Source of the DNA: Prevotella sp.
GTDB lineage: Bacteria > Bacteroidota > Bacteroidia > Bacteroidales > Bacteroidaceae
Assembly (NCBI GenBank): GCA_020026195.1
Contig: JAHHQW010000038.1
Location: forward strand, 1 to 24,287
Direction of reading: 5' to 3'
Length of the DNA: 24,287 bases
Shown here: piece by piece, positions 14,972 through 22,602 of the stretch
Numbering within the stretch: position 1 is the first letter of the stretch
How the letters are laid out: each line of letters starts with the position of its first letter
Position numbers and translations under genes: made by a program
The notes under the pieces: generated by a model
Told to the model about the DNA's origin: nothing
The model's database searches: none
What the model saw: the letters and a program-made list of their open reading frames with translations, nothing else

Positions 14972-16018
14972 TTAATAATTTGCTGTTTCTATTGCCTTTA
15001 TCTCGTGTGCCAGCGTTTCAAGTTCTTCGTCTGTCTGAAGTCCCAGATGCGACACTCTGAAATAATGAGGTGTTCCGCCAGGCATGATGTAAATTCCGCG
15101 CTTCATGAGTTCTGTGAACAGAATGTCACCGTTACGATGTACAAAGAATCCTGTTATACAGTTTGAAGGAACTTCGCATGGAACTTCCCATCCGTTTTTC
15201 TTGCACAGTTCACGGAAATAAAGAGCCTTGTGACGAACAGATGCAATAATCTTTTTTGTTCCTAATGCAACATCGCGCTTAAGGCGTTCGTGCAGCTGCA
15301 TAAACAATGTTGTAGCCGGACTGTACGGAGTCTGTCCTCGAGTAAGATTCTTTAAGTTCTCCTCAAAGTCAAAGTAGAATCCCTTATGTTCGAACTTATA
15401 TCCGTCAAGGCGTGATGATATGATGGCGAACGACAGTCCCGGAGCAATGTTAAGTCCCTTCTGGCTGCTTGTTACGCAGATATCTATGCCGAGGGCATCC
15501 ATGTCGAAAGGATCGGCAAGGAACGAACTTATTACGTCGGTAATAAGATGTACGCCATGTCTCTTACATATTTCGGAAATCTTCTGGATGTTGAACAGTT
15601 CGCCCGTAGATGTCTCATGATGCTGGCACAGCAGTACCGAAGGTTTTATTTCGATAACGCGCTGCTCAAGTGCTTCGTAATCTATATCCTTGGCAAAAGG
15701 AACTTCGAAAGCCTGACTTTCCACACCATAGTATTCGCATAAGTTCTTCCATCTTCTGCCAAACCCTCCTCCAATTATCACAAGGGCAGTACCTCCGAGT
15801 GCGGTAACATAGTTGTTTACTATTGCATCCATCGCACCTGTACCCGATGCTGTGAACGGAATAACTTTTCCTCCTTTACAGTTAATGAGCGACAGAAGCA
15901 TCTGTTCGCAGTCTTTAACGAGAGCAGAAAAGTCAGCTGTGCGCATATATGGTATTTCCTGTGCGGCAATCTGTCTTATATCCTCTTCGATATCACCGGG
16001 GAAAACGTAAGATTTCAT
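14972..16018 (-). CDS. class V aminotransferase (alanine-glyoxylate/PhnW-like)
   Basis: A 348-aa fold-type I PLP enzyme. The cofactor residues are visible: SGTGAMDA at 58-65 (phosphate loop), HHETSTG at 133-139, Asp161 in ITDVISS (pyridine-nitrogen contact) and the Schiff-base Lys187 in TSSQKGLNIAPG. The C-terminal domain has the substrate-side Arg in HYFRVSHLG. This layout matches alanine-glyoxylate and 2-aminoethylphosphonate aminotransferases. No phosphonate genes (such as phosphoenolpyruvate mutase) are in the window, so I do not assign that pathway. The longest ORF begins at 16066, but a -7 element at 16042-16049 lies inside it, so an ATG at 16018, or 16024 two codons earlier, is preferred. 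It is probably cotranscribed with the nucleotidyltransferase gene. Confidence 0.88.
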   Translation of the reverse strand: MKSYVFPGDIEEDIRQIAAQEIPYMRTADFSALVKDCEQMLLSLINCKGGKVIPFTASGTGAMDAIVNNYVTALGGTALVIIGGGFGRRWKNLCEYYGVESQAFEVPFAKDIDYEALEQRVIEIKPSVLLCQHHETSTGELFNIQKISEICKRHGVHLITDVISSFLADPFDMDALGIDICVTSSQKGLNIAPGLSFAIISSRLDGYKFEHKGFYFDFEENLKNLTRGQTPYSPATTLFMQLHERLKRDVALGTKKIIASVRHKALYFRELCKKNGWEVPCEVPSNCITGFFVHRNGDILFTELMKRGIYIMPGGTPHYFRVSHLGLQTDEELETLAHEIKAIETANY

Positions 16019-16041
16019 AATCATTATATTATTATTTTCTG

Positions 16042-16049
16042 CAAACTTA
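16042..16049 (-). promoter_or_regulatory. -7 element of the aminotransferase operon
   Basis: On the minus strand this reads TAAGTTTG, matching TAnnTTTG, about 18 bases before the ATG at 16024. A TTTG lies upstream at a shorter spacing (14 bases) than usual, so the -33 element is unclear. Confidence 0.5.
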
Positions 16050-16077
16050 CTAAAATTTCTACACAAAACGAGTCTTA

Positions 16078-17262
16078 TTACTCGGAAACTTTGGCTTCTT
16101 TCAGTTTGTTCTTGAATATCTTATCCACCACGATGGCGATGGCACCGTCGCCCGTAACGTTACATGCAGTACCGAAACTGTCCATGGCAATGTAAAGAGC
16201 AATCATAAGTGCCTGGTCTTCCACACTGAAACCAAGTATTGATGACAGCGGTGCCAGTGCAGCCATTACGGCACCACCGGGAACGCCAGGTGCAGCAACC
16301 ATTATTATGGCAAGCATCATTATGAAATGTATGAACAGTGGCAGTGAATATTCCATGCCGTTAAGCATACAGATGGTAAGGGCACATGCAGTTATCTTCA
16401 TGGCGCTGCCCGACATGTGTATTGTTGCACACAGAGGAACGACGAAACCCGCTATATCCTCGCTCACACCATTCTTTACTGTACGTTCGTAGGTTACAGG
16501 TATTGTTGCTGCCGACGAGGAAGTTCCTAAGGCTGTGAGATAAGCTCCGACCATTGTCCATAACAGACGGAAAGGATTCTTCTTAACCACAGCACCGGCA
16601 ATGATGAACTCGTAAATCATAATCAGGAAATGCAGAACCACGATAACGCATATAATCATTGCGAATACGCTCATTATATGGAATGCCTGTCCTGAGATAG
16701 TCATGTTAAGGAATATGCCGAAGATGTAAAGCGGCAGAAGTGGAATGATGGCTTCGGCAATAGTCTTGGTAATAATTTTGCGGAAATCATCGAATATACC
16801 CTTTAATGATATGGCATTAGTGTATGCAGCACCCAGACCAGCCATAAAAGAGAACACAAGTCCGGTCATAACGTCGAACATTGGAGGAATGGATACGGTG
16901 AAGTAGGGGAGAATCTTTTCAGGCTGAGCCACATCGGTAGGAGCGGCAGCCGATTCAACCATAGAAGGAAACAATACGGAGCCTGTTCCGTAAGCAAGAA
17001 CACCTGCCAGCACAGTGTCGAAATAAGCTATCAGCACCGTTACTATGAGCAGTTTGCCTGCACCTTTGCCAATGTCGGCGATGGCAGGGGTTACAAGTCC
17101 CATAATGATTAACGGAATCATGAAACCAAGGAACTGGCTGAATATGTCGTTAAATGTTATAAAACAACGAACAAGCGGCATCGGCATAAAGTTACCGAAG
17201 ATGACACCCAGGATGATTGCAATGATGATTTTGGGAAGAAGTCCCATTTTTAAGAAATTCAT
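16078..17262 (-). CDS. DAACS-family dicarboxylate/amino acid:cation symporter
   Basis: A 394-aa inner-membrane carrier of the glutamate-transporter fold (SLC1/GltPh/SstT). Hairpin 1 appears as ALGTSSSAATIPVT, hairpin 2 as AAPGVPGGAVMAAL, and helix 8 as MDSFGTACNVTGDGA. Aligning helix 8 to GltPh keeps the Asp (361), Thr (365) and Asn (368) that hold the substrate amino and carboxyl groups, but the Arg that binds the side-chain carboxylate of aspartate is Gly364. The helix 7 motif NMDGT is HMSGS. Both differences argue against an acidic amino-acid substrate and suggest a neutral one such as serine or threonine, as in SstT. No -7 element was found before the start; the gene lies downstream of the flavodiiron protein gene, past a hairpin at 17287-17326. 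Confidence 0.9.
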   Translation of the reverse strand: MNFLKMGLLPKIIIAIILGVIFGNFMPMPLVRCFITFNDIFSQFLGFMIPLIIMGLVTPAIADIGKGAGKLLIVTVLIAYFDTVLAGVLAYGTGSVLFPSMVESAAAPTDVAQPEKILPYFTVSIPPMFDVMTGLVFSFMAGLGAAYTNAISLKGIFDDFRKIITKTIAEAIIPLLPLYIFGIFLNMTISGQAFHIMSVFAMIICVIVVLHFLIMIYEFIIAGAVVKKNPFRLLWTMVGAYLTALGTSSSAATIPVTYERTVKNGVSEDIAGFVVPLCATIHMSGSAMKITACALTICMLNGMEYSLPLFIHFIMMLAIIMVAAPGVPGGAVMAALAPLSSILGFSVEDQALMIALYIAMDSFGTACNVTGDGAIAIVVDKIFKNKLKEAKVSE

Positions 17263-17286
17263 AGAGATTAGTTAGTTATAAAATGA

Positions 17287-17326
17287 AATGGTCCGTGTCG
17301 GAAGTTTAAGTCTGGCACGGACCGTT
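17287..17326 (-). terminator. hairpin between the flavodiiron gene and the symporter gene
   Basis: AATGGTCCGTG (17287-17297) and CACGGACCGTT (17316-17326) form an 11-bp stem with one wobble pair and an 18-base loop. On the minus strand it is followed by TCATTTTAT, a weak T-tract, so it may be a partial terminator that still allows readthrough into the symporter gene. Confidence 0.6.
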
Positions 17327-17344
17327 ATGTCTTTGTATTATATA

Positions 17345-18538
17345 TTAGTTTCTGTCCTGTTTAAGTCTTTCGGCCATAGCCTTGCCGAGAGCACGACATT
17401 TTTCTCTGATGTCTTCGTTCATGCCCTGTTTCATGTCTACAGGTTCGCCGACAGCTTCGAACTTAAGACTGTTCTCGTTCCATTCGCCTATCTTGTTTAC
17501 AGCCTTGCTTGCCCAGCAGTGACTTCCGAACCAGCCGAGATAGTGATTCTTGATGTCACGGTTTGCAATCTCGCTGAGGAGAACGTCCATCTCATGATAC
17601 AGACCTGCATTGTAGGTAGGTGCACCAACGATAAGACCGCGGTAACGGAAAATATCACGTATGATGTAAGAATGATGTGTCTTCGAAATGTTATATAGAA
17701 CGATGTTCTTAATGCCTTCCTGACTCGCTGCACGTGCAATTTCTTCGGCCATGCGTTCGGTATTGCCGTACATAGTACCGTAGCAGATTACGATACCTTC
17801 TTCTGTCTCATAACGGCTCATCTTGTCGTAAAGACCAACGACCTTGGCTACGTTTTCGTGCCATACCGGACCGTGCGTAGAACAGATGTAGTCAATCTGA
17901 ACACCAGCGAACTTTTTAAGTGCATTCTGAACAGGAGTTCCGTATTTGCCTACGATGTTAGAGTAGTAACGTACCATCTCCATCCAGAATTCGTCGGTAT
18001 TTATGTCGCTATCGAGAAAACCTCCGTTAAGAGCGCCGAAACAACCGAAGGCATCACCAGAGAATATTGTGTGTGTGGTGGTGTCGTAAGTTATCATTGT
18101 TTCAGGCCAGTGAACCATAGGCGTAAGGCGGAATTTGAGAGTATGTCTGCCGAGTGACAGTTCCGAATTATCTTTTATTTCTATCTGTCCGGTGTTAACA
18201 CCATAGAATCCGCTCATCATGTCGAAAGCCTTCTTGTTAGATACAATCTGTATTTCAGGATAGAACTTTCTGATAAGCGAAATAGCACCGCTGTGGTCGG
18301 GTTCCATGTGATTGACTACAAGATAATCAATCTTTCTGTCACCAATGACGCCGCGGATGTTTTCAATGAAAGGAATTGTGAAGTCGATTTCGACTGTATC
18401 TATAAGACATACTTTCTCGTCGACTATGAGGTAGGAATTATATGAAACACCGTTAGGTAACGGCCATAATCCCTCAAAAAGATTTTTGCTGCGATCGTTC
18501 ACACCTACATAGTAGATGTCATCAGTTATGTTTATCAT
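17345..18538 (-). CDS. FprA-type flavodiiron protein
   Basis: A 397-aa A-type flavoprotein that reduces O2 to water or NO to N2O, protecting anaerobes from oxidative or nitrosative stress. The N-terminal metallo-beta-lactamase-like domain keeps all diiron ligands: the His77-x-Glu79-x-Asp81-His82 block in NHMEPDHSG, His143 in MVHWPE, Asp162 in SGDAFG and His222 in STHGPVW. The C-terminal flavodoxin domain binds FMN through YGTMYGNTE (about residues 253-261) and VGAPTYNAGL. There is no rubredoxin domain, so an external electron donor is needed. The longest ORF starts at 18574 with TTG inside a promoter-like element, so the ATG at 18538 is used; the length then matches the family's usual 400 or so residues. 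Confidence 0.95.
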   Translation of the reverse strand: MINITDDIYYVGVNDRSKNLFEGLWPLPNGVSYNSYLIVDEKVCLIDTVEIDFTIPFIENIRGVIGDRKIDYLVVNHMEPDHSGAISLIRKFYPEIQIVSNKKAFDMMSGFYGVNTGQIEIKDNSELSLGRHTLKFRLTPMVHWPETMITYDTTTHTIFSGDAFGCFGALNGGFLDSDINTDEFWMEMVRYYSNIVGKYGTPVQNALKKFAGVQIDYICSTHGPVWHENVAKVVGLYDKMSRYETEEGIVICYGTMYGNTERMAEEIARAASQEGIKNIVLYNISKTHHSYIIRDIFRYRGLIVGAPTYNAGLYHEMDVLLSEIANRDIKNHYLGWFGSHCWASKAVNKIGEWNENSLKFEAVGEPVDMKQGMNEDIREKCRALGKAMAERLKQDRN

Positions 18539-18571
18539 AAGAATGTTTTTGTTTTTATAACTTAGCTCGTG

Positions 18572-18603
18572 CAAATATCGTATATTTTTGTCAAAGATAC
18601 AAA
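18572..18603 (-). promoter_or_regulatory. promoter region of the flavodiiron gene
   Basis: On the minus strand, TTTG (18600-18603) and GATATTTG (18572-18579, one mismatch to TAnnTTTG) are spaced by 20 bases. A perfect TATCTTTG at 18592-18599 lies further upstream but has a TTTG only at a 15-base spacing. Either or both could start transcription; the first places the start nearest the ATG at 18538. Confidence 0.5.
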
Positions 18604-18651
18604 TAACTGATAATCAAAGTATGTAAAACTGTGAATCAATCATAAAAACAC

Positions 18652-19491
18652 TTATGCATGTGCTGCGTTATTTTCTATTCTTATTTTTATCAGTCTTTGA
18701 TTTGCGTTACGGTAGAAATAGGGAATCTTGTACATTAGCCTCAGCAGCCATATAAATTTATAAGCCATCGGAAGGTCACTCATATAAACGAATTCTTCTA
18801 CTTTTAACTTGTCCGAAAGACTTTCCAGATATTCAGAATCCTTTACGCCCCATAGATATTCTACATCCTTGTTGTATTTCTTTACAGAATCGTGATATTT
18901 AGCCCTGCCTACGGCAAGAGTAGGTACAGAGTCGAAGAGAACAGTAACGTTTCCTAAATTAGTAGAAATACTATTGATAAGTTCTTTAATCTCAGATTCC
19001 TTAATGTACATAAGCACACCTTCTATGATGATAAGTGTAGGAAGATTGTTTTCCTTCATGCGTGTCATCCATGCTGTGTCGAACATATTCATGCTTATTA
19101 TCTCGTTACGTTCCACTTCGGCGATGACTTCTCTGCGCATTTCTGCAACCTCTTCCAGGTCAAGGTCATACCAGTGTTTTACAGCTTCTGGCATTCCTAT
19201 TCGTCTGAAACGGTCGTCTATGCCTGCACCAAGCTGTATTACCTGACATGCAGGATTACAACTTATGAACTTTAATGTCTCGTCGTCAATCCATTTTGCT
19301 CTCAGACAGCATCCTACCTGTGAAGGATTCTGTTTCTTCTTGTCGTAATAATCGAGGTCATATCCGAGAGATTTCAACAGAGGATAAGCATTCTTATCCA
19401 TAAGAATAGGATTACTGCTTACAGACTCAACGGCCTTGGCCCACAACGGAATAAGTGTGGTAGAAGTTAAAAGATTCTTGTATGTTTTCAT
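18652..19491 (-). CDS. class I SAM-dependent methyltransferase, LCMT/PPM1 type
   Basis: A 279-aa methyltransferase of the leucine-carboxyl-methyltransferase (LCM/PPM1) family, which in bacteria often methylates polyketides or other small molecules at a carboxyl or hydroxyl group. The N-terminus TTLIPLWAKAVESVSSNPIL is the usual lid region. The SAM-binding loop is QLGAGIDDR (86-94), with the acidic residue for the ribose in WYDLDLEEV (107-115), then IIEGVLMYIKESEI and a C-terminal VEEFVYMSDLP. The substrate is unknown and no biosynthetic partner is nearby. A -7-like TATATTTG ends only 4 bases before the ATG, so the message may be leaderless. Confidence 0.88.
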   Translation of the reverse strand: MKTYKNLLTSTTLIPLWAKAVESVSSNPILMDKNAYPLLKSLGYDLDYYDKKKQNPSQVGCCLRAKWIDDETLKFISCNPACQVIQLGAGIDDRFRRIGMPEAVKHWYDLDLEEVAEMRREVIAEVERNEIISMNMFDTAWMTRMKENNLPTLIIIEGVLMYIKESEIKELINSISTNLGNVTVLFDSVPTLAVGRAKYHDSVKKYNKDVEYLWGVKDSEYLESLSDKLKVEEFVYMSDLPMAYKFIWLLRLMYKIPYFYRNANQRLIKIRIENNAAHA

Positions 19492-19495
19492 ATTG

Positions 19496-19503
19496 CAAAT
19501 ATA
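19496..19503 (-). promoter_or_regulatory. -7-like element directly at the methyltransferase start
   Basis: On the minus strand this is TATATTTG, with only CAAT between it and the ATG at 19491. If it is active, transcription would begin at or inside the start codon. There is no TTTG at 19-21 bases upstream. Confidence 0.4.
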
Positions 19504-19649
19504 TGATAAATCTAAATTAGAATAGCTGGATTCTCAAATTATTTATAGATAAATACGATAAGATTATAATTGGGCTTATTCTGTATGAAGTTATATGCTG
19601 TGGCACAAAATATCTTACTTTTTTTGGCAGTTTACAAATTAAAAACCAC

Positions 19650-19657
19650 TAATTTTG
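19650..19657 (+). promoter_or_regulatory. -7 element of the M16 peptidase gene
   Basis: TAATTTTG matches TAnnTTTG. A TTTG at 19623-19626 lies 23 bases upstream, slightly wide for the consensus. It sits 8 bases before the ATG at 19666, implying a very short leader, and lies inside the longer ORF that opens at 19570. Confidence 0.5.
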
Positions 19658-19665
19658 CACTTCGT

Positions 19666-20889
19666 ATGGAATATAACATTTGTACATTAAGTAACGGACT
19701 CAGGGTCATTCATCAGCCATCGGATTCAAATGTGGTTTACTGCGGATATCAGATAGACGCAGGAACTCGCGACGAATTACCTGGCGAAGAGGGTATAGCA
19801 CATTTCTGCGAGCACGTATCTTTCAAGGGTACTACACATCGCAAGGCATGGCATATACTTAACTGTCTGGAGAGCGTAGGTGGAGATCTCAATGCATTTA
19901 CCAACAAGGAAGATACTGTTTATTACGCTTCTGTGTTGAAAGAGCATCTGCCACGTGCTGTCGATGTACTCTCTGACATTGTGTTCCGCAGTGTTTATCC
20001 TGATAAGGAAATATCCAAGGAAGTAGAAGTTATATGTGATGAGATAGAAAGTTATAACGATTCTCCTTCTGAACTTATTTATGATGAGTTTGAGGATATA
20101 ATCTTTAAGGGACATCCTTTAGGTCATAACATCCTCGGCAGTGCCGAACAGCTTCGTACATATACGGGTCAGAATGCTGCCCGATTTACACAGCGACTGT
20201 ACACTCCTGAGAATATGGTGTTCTTTGTAAGTGGTAACGTTAAGTTTGAGCGACTGGTTAAGCTGCTTGAGAAGACACTCAGTGATATTCCGGCACGCAG
20301 ACCTGTCAAGACAGGTGACGTAGCATTACCCGAATATCATCCCGGACTTTATGAGATAAACCACAATACGCACCAGGTGCATGTAATGATGGGTAATCGT
20401 GCCTATTGTGCTACCGATGACAGACGTATTCCGCTTTATCTTCTTAATAACATCCTTGGCGGTCCTGGAATGAATGCTTATTTCAATCTCTCGCTGCGCG
20501 AACGTAAAGGTCTTGTCTATACCGTAGAAAGCAATATGGTGTGTTATCGTGACACCGGACTGTGGAGCGTTTATTTCGGCTGCGATCCTCATGATGCCGA
20601 CAAGTGTATGCGACTTGTTCGTCAGGAGATGGCAAAGGTAAGTGAAGATATGTTCACTTCTGCGCGTCTTGCAGCTGCAAAGAAGCAGATAAGGGGACAG
20701 ATAGGAGTGGCAAGCGACAACCGTGAAAGTTTTGCCTTGGACATGGGACGTGTTTATCTGCATTTCGAAGAAAAGAAAGACCTCGAACAGATGTACGAGG
20801 AGATAGAAGCCATAACGGCAGAGCAGATACAGAATGTGGCAAAGGATGTGTTCGATGAAAAGAACCTCACGACACTTATAATAAAATAA
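19666..20889 (+). CDS. M16-family zinc metallopeptidase
   Basis: A 407-aa pitrilysin/mitochondrial-processing-peptidase-like protein. The inverted zinc motif HFCEH is present (His46, Glu49 catalytic, His50), with the third ligand at about Glu126 in CDEIES, 76 residues after His50 as expected, so it should be an active peptidase. The C-terminal half (RERKGLVYTVESNMVCYRDTGLWSVYFGCD) is the second domain with the R/Y substrate-binding motif. No signal peptide is visible with this start, so it is probably cytoplasmic. The ORF could extend to 19570, but that part covers the promoter and lacks family similarity. M16 enzymes of this short type often process or degrade peptides; the target is unknown. 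Confidence 0.93.
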   Translation: MEYNICTLSNGLRVIHQPSDSNVVYCGYQIDAGTRDELPGEEGIAHFCEHVSFKGTTHRKAWHILNCLESVGGDLNAFTNKEDTVYYASVLKEHLPRAVDVLSDIVFRSVYPDKEISKEVEVICDEIESYNDSPSELIYDEFEDIIFKGHPLGHNILGSAEQLRTYTGQNAARFTQRLYTPENMVFFVSGNVKFERLVKLLEKTLSDIPARRPVKTGDVALPEYHPGLYEINHNTHQVHVMMGNRAYCATDDRRIPLYLLNNILGGPGMNAYFNLSLRERKGLVYTVESNMVCYRDTGLWSVYFGCDPHDADKCMRLVRQEMAKVSEDMFTSARLAAAKKQIRGQIGVASDNRESFALDMGRVYLHFEEKKDLEQMYEEIEAITAEQIQNVAKDVFDEKNLTTLIIK

Positions 20890-20917
20890 GTAAACCTTAT
20901 ATATACGTTATAAAAGC

Positions 20918-20953
20918 AAAAGCGGTAAGAACCAATGTCCTTACCGCTTTTTT
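20918..20953. terminator. bidirectional terminator between the M16 and CoA-transferase genes
   Basis: AAAAGCGGTAAG (20918-20929) and CTTACCGCTTTT (20940-20951) form a perfect 12-bp stem with a 10-base loop. It has Ts after it on the plus strand and a T-rich stretch (the As before it) on the minus strand, so it can end both convergent genes. Confidence 0.9.
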
Positions 20954-20973
20954 ATCTTATTACTGTAAAATCT

Positions 20974-22479
20974 TTACTCGTAATCAGCATAGTTTGTCAG
21001 ACGCATATCACCCTTCTTAAGGTATGTGTCGTGCATAGCATATACGGCACGAAGGTTTTCAGGAGTCTGTCCCTTTTCACCGGCAGCCTTGACATAATCC
21101 CAGAGAAGTTCCTTATAGTCAGGATGTGCACAGTTCTCAATTATAGTCTCAGCTCTCTGTACAGGACTCTTGCCACGCAAGTCGGCATAACCCTGTTCTG
21201 TAACGATGAAGTTCACGCTGTGTTCGTTGTGGTCGAGATGACTTACACGCGGAACGATGGCACTGATGAGGCCTCCCTTAATAGTAGAAGGAGTAGTAAA
21301 GATACCAATGTAAGCATTACGAACGAAGTCGCCGCTGCCACCGATACCGTTCATCATCATATTACCACAGATGTGCGTTGAGTTGATGTTACCGTAGATG
21401 TCAGCCTCTATTGCAGTGTTGATTGCAATTACGCCGAGACGGCGGATAACTTCAGGAGAGTTTGAAATCTCACTCGGGCGCAGTATAAGATGTTTCTTAA
21501 AGTAGTCGATGTTATCGTAAACCTCCATCAGACAGTCGTTTGTTACAGTCAGTGAACATGCAGAAGCATCCTTGACACGACCTTCGAGCATCATCTTAAC
21601 GACAGAGTCCTGAAGAACTTCTGTATAAATGTTGAAGTCAGGAACCTTTGTGTTCTCGCTCAGTGCAGCCAGAATAGCATTTGCCGTACTTCCTACACCG
21701 CTCTGTAAGGGAAGGAACTCAGGAGGAATTACACCCTTGTCCATATCCTTGATAAGCAGTTCGGCAACATTGTTACCAATGCGCTGTGTTACTTCGTCGA
21801 TATCTGTGAATCCGCGTGCTTCGTCAGGAATATTACATTCTACGACACCGATAATCTTGTGAGCATCAATTTCGATGTAAGGCTTACCGATACGGTCGGT
21901 AACGCGTGTGATAGGTATCGGCTGACGATGAGGCGGGTCTAACGGCTCGTAGTCATCATGCAGATACTTTGCGTTCTGACTGTGGAAAGAGTTTAATTCA
22001 AGTATTACGTGTTTTGCAAGACGTGCGGCTGTAGGAGAGATACCTCCTGCTGCTGTAAGATAAGCCTTGCATTTATCGTTAGCTTCTTCAATGTCGCATA
22101 CTTCAATGATAGCCCAGTCGATGTCACCGAAGAAACCATAACGCATTTCCTGAGCCATGTGGCTGAGGTGTATGTCGTTATAAGCTATTTCGCCAGCGTT
22201 TACATGGCGTCTGAAATCAGGATTTGTAGTATATGGAGCTCTGTATTTTATTGCATGTGCATTTGCCAGGTCGCCATCAGTACTCTGTCCGGTTGAAGCA
22301 CCTGTAAGAACGTTTACCTGGAAAGGTCTGCCTTCTTCATGTTTTTTTATTGCCTTCTTTGCTAATTCCTTAGTAACAGCCTTTGCCACACCTGCTGGCG
22401 TAAAACCACTGAGGGCAATTGTTTCCTCATTCTTTATGAATGATGCGGCTTCTTCTGCTGTAATTCGAGAATAAATCAT
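20974..22479 (-). CDS. succinyl-CoA:acetate CoA-transferase family protein
   Basis: A 501-aa class I CoA-transferase of the acetyl-CoA hydrolase/transferase family, close to AarC-type succinyl-CoA:acetate CoA-transferase, which moves CoA between succinyl-CoA and acetate (or the reverse) in the cytoplasm. The likely catalytic Glu287 is in YTEVLQDS, corresponding to Glu294 of AarC by recall. The conserved EADIYGNINSTH and the glycine-rich MMNGIGGSGDF that shapes the CoA/oxyanion site follow, then IVTEQGYADLRG and NCAHPDYKELL near the C-terminus. In succinate- and acetate-forming Bacteroidales this enzyme fits mixed-acid fermentation. Whether the preferred acceptor is acetate, propionate or butyrate cannot be read from sequence. 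It is divergent from cysS and ends at a shared terminator. Confidence 0.94.
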   Translation of the reverse strand: MIYSRITAEEAASFIKNEETIALSGFTPAGVAKAVTKELAKKAIKKHEEGRPFQVNVLTGASTGQSTDGDLANAHAIKYRAPYTTNPDFRRHVNAGEIAYNDIHLSHMAQEMRYGFFGDIDWAIIEVCDIEEANDKCKAYLTAAGGISPTAARLAKHVILELNSFHSQNAKYLHDDYEPLDPPHRQPIPITRVTDRIGKPYIEIDAHKIIGVVECNIPDEARGFTDIDEVTQRIGNNVAELLIKDMDKGVIPPEFLPLQSGVGSTANAILAALSENTKVPDFNIYTEVLQDSVVKMMLEGRVKDASACSLTVTNDCLMEVYDNIDYFKKHLILRPSEISNSPEVIRRLGVIAINTAIEADIYGNINSTHICGNMMMNGIGGSGDFVRNAYIGIFTTPSTIKGGLISAIVPRVSHLDHNEHSVNFIVTEQGYADLRGKSPVQRAETIIENCAHPDYKELLWDYVKAAGEKGQTPENLRAVYAMHDTYLKKGDMRLTNYADYE

Positions 22480-22523
22480 AGTCTGTAGGTTAAGTTAATG
22501 TGGATATAATGTTCTTTCGTAGG

Positions 22524-22531
22524 CAAAGATA
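22524..22531 (-). promoter_or_regulatory. -7 element of the CoA-transferase gene
   Basis: On the minus strand this is TATCTTTG, matching TAnnTTTG, 44 bases before the ATG at 22479. No clear TTTG is found at the expected -33 distance. Its upstream side faces the cysS promoter. Confidence 0.6.
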
Positions 22532-22573
22532 CACTTTTTTTTATATATTAGATGTAAATGAAAGATAATTTAT

Positions 22574-22581
22574 TACCTTTG
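22574..22581 (+). promoter_or_regulatory. -7 element of cysS
   Basis: TACCTTTG matches TAnnTTTG and lies 21 bases before the ATG at 22603. The -33 element is not consensus. It lies inside the longer ORF that opens at 22558, which supports the downstream start. Confidence 0.55.
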
Positions 22582-22602
22582 CGATACAAAAATGTAGAAT
22601 TT

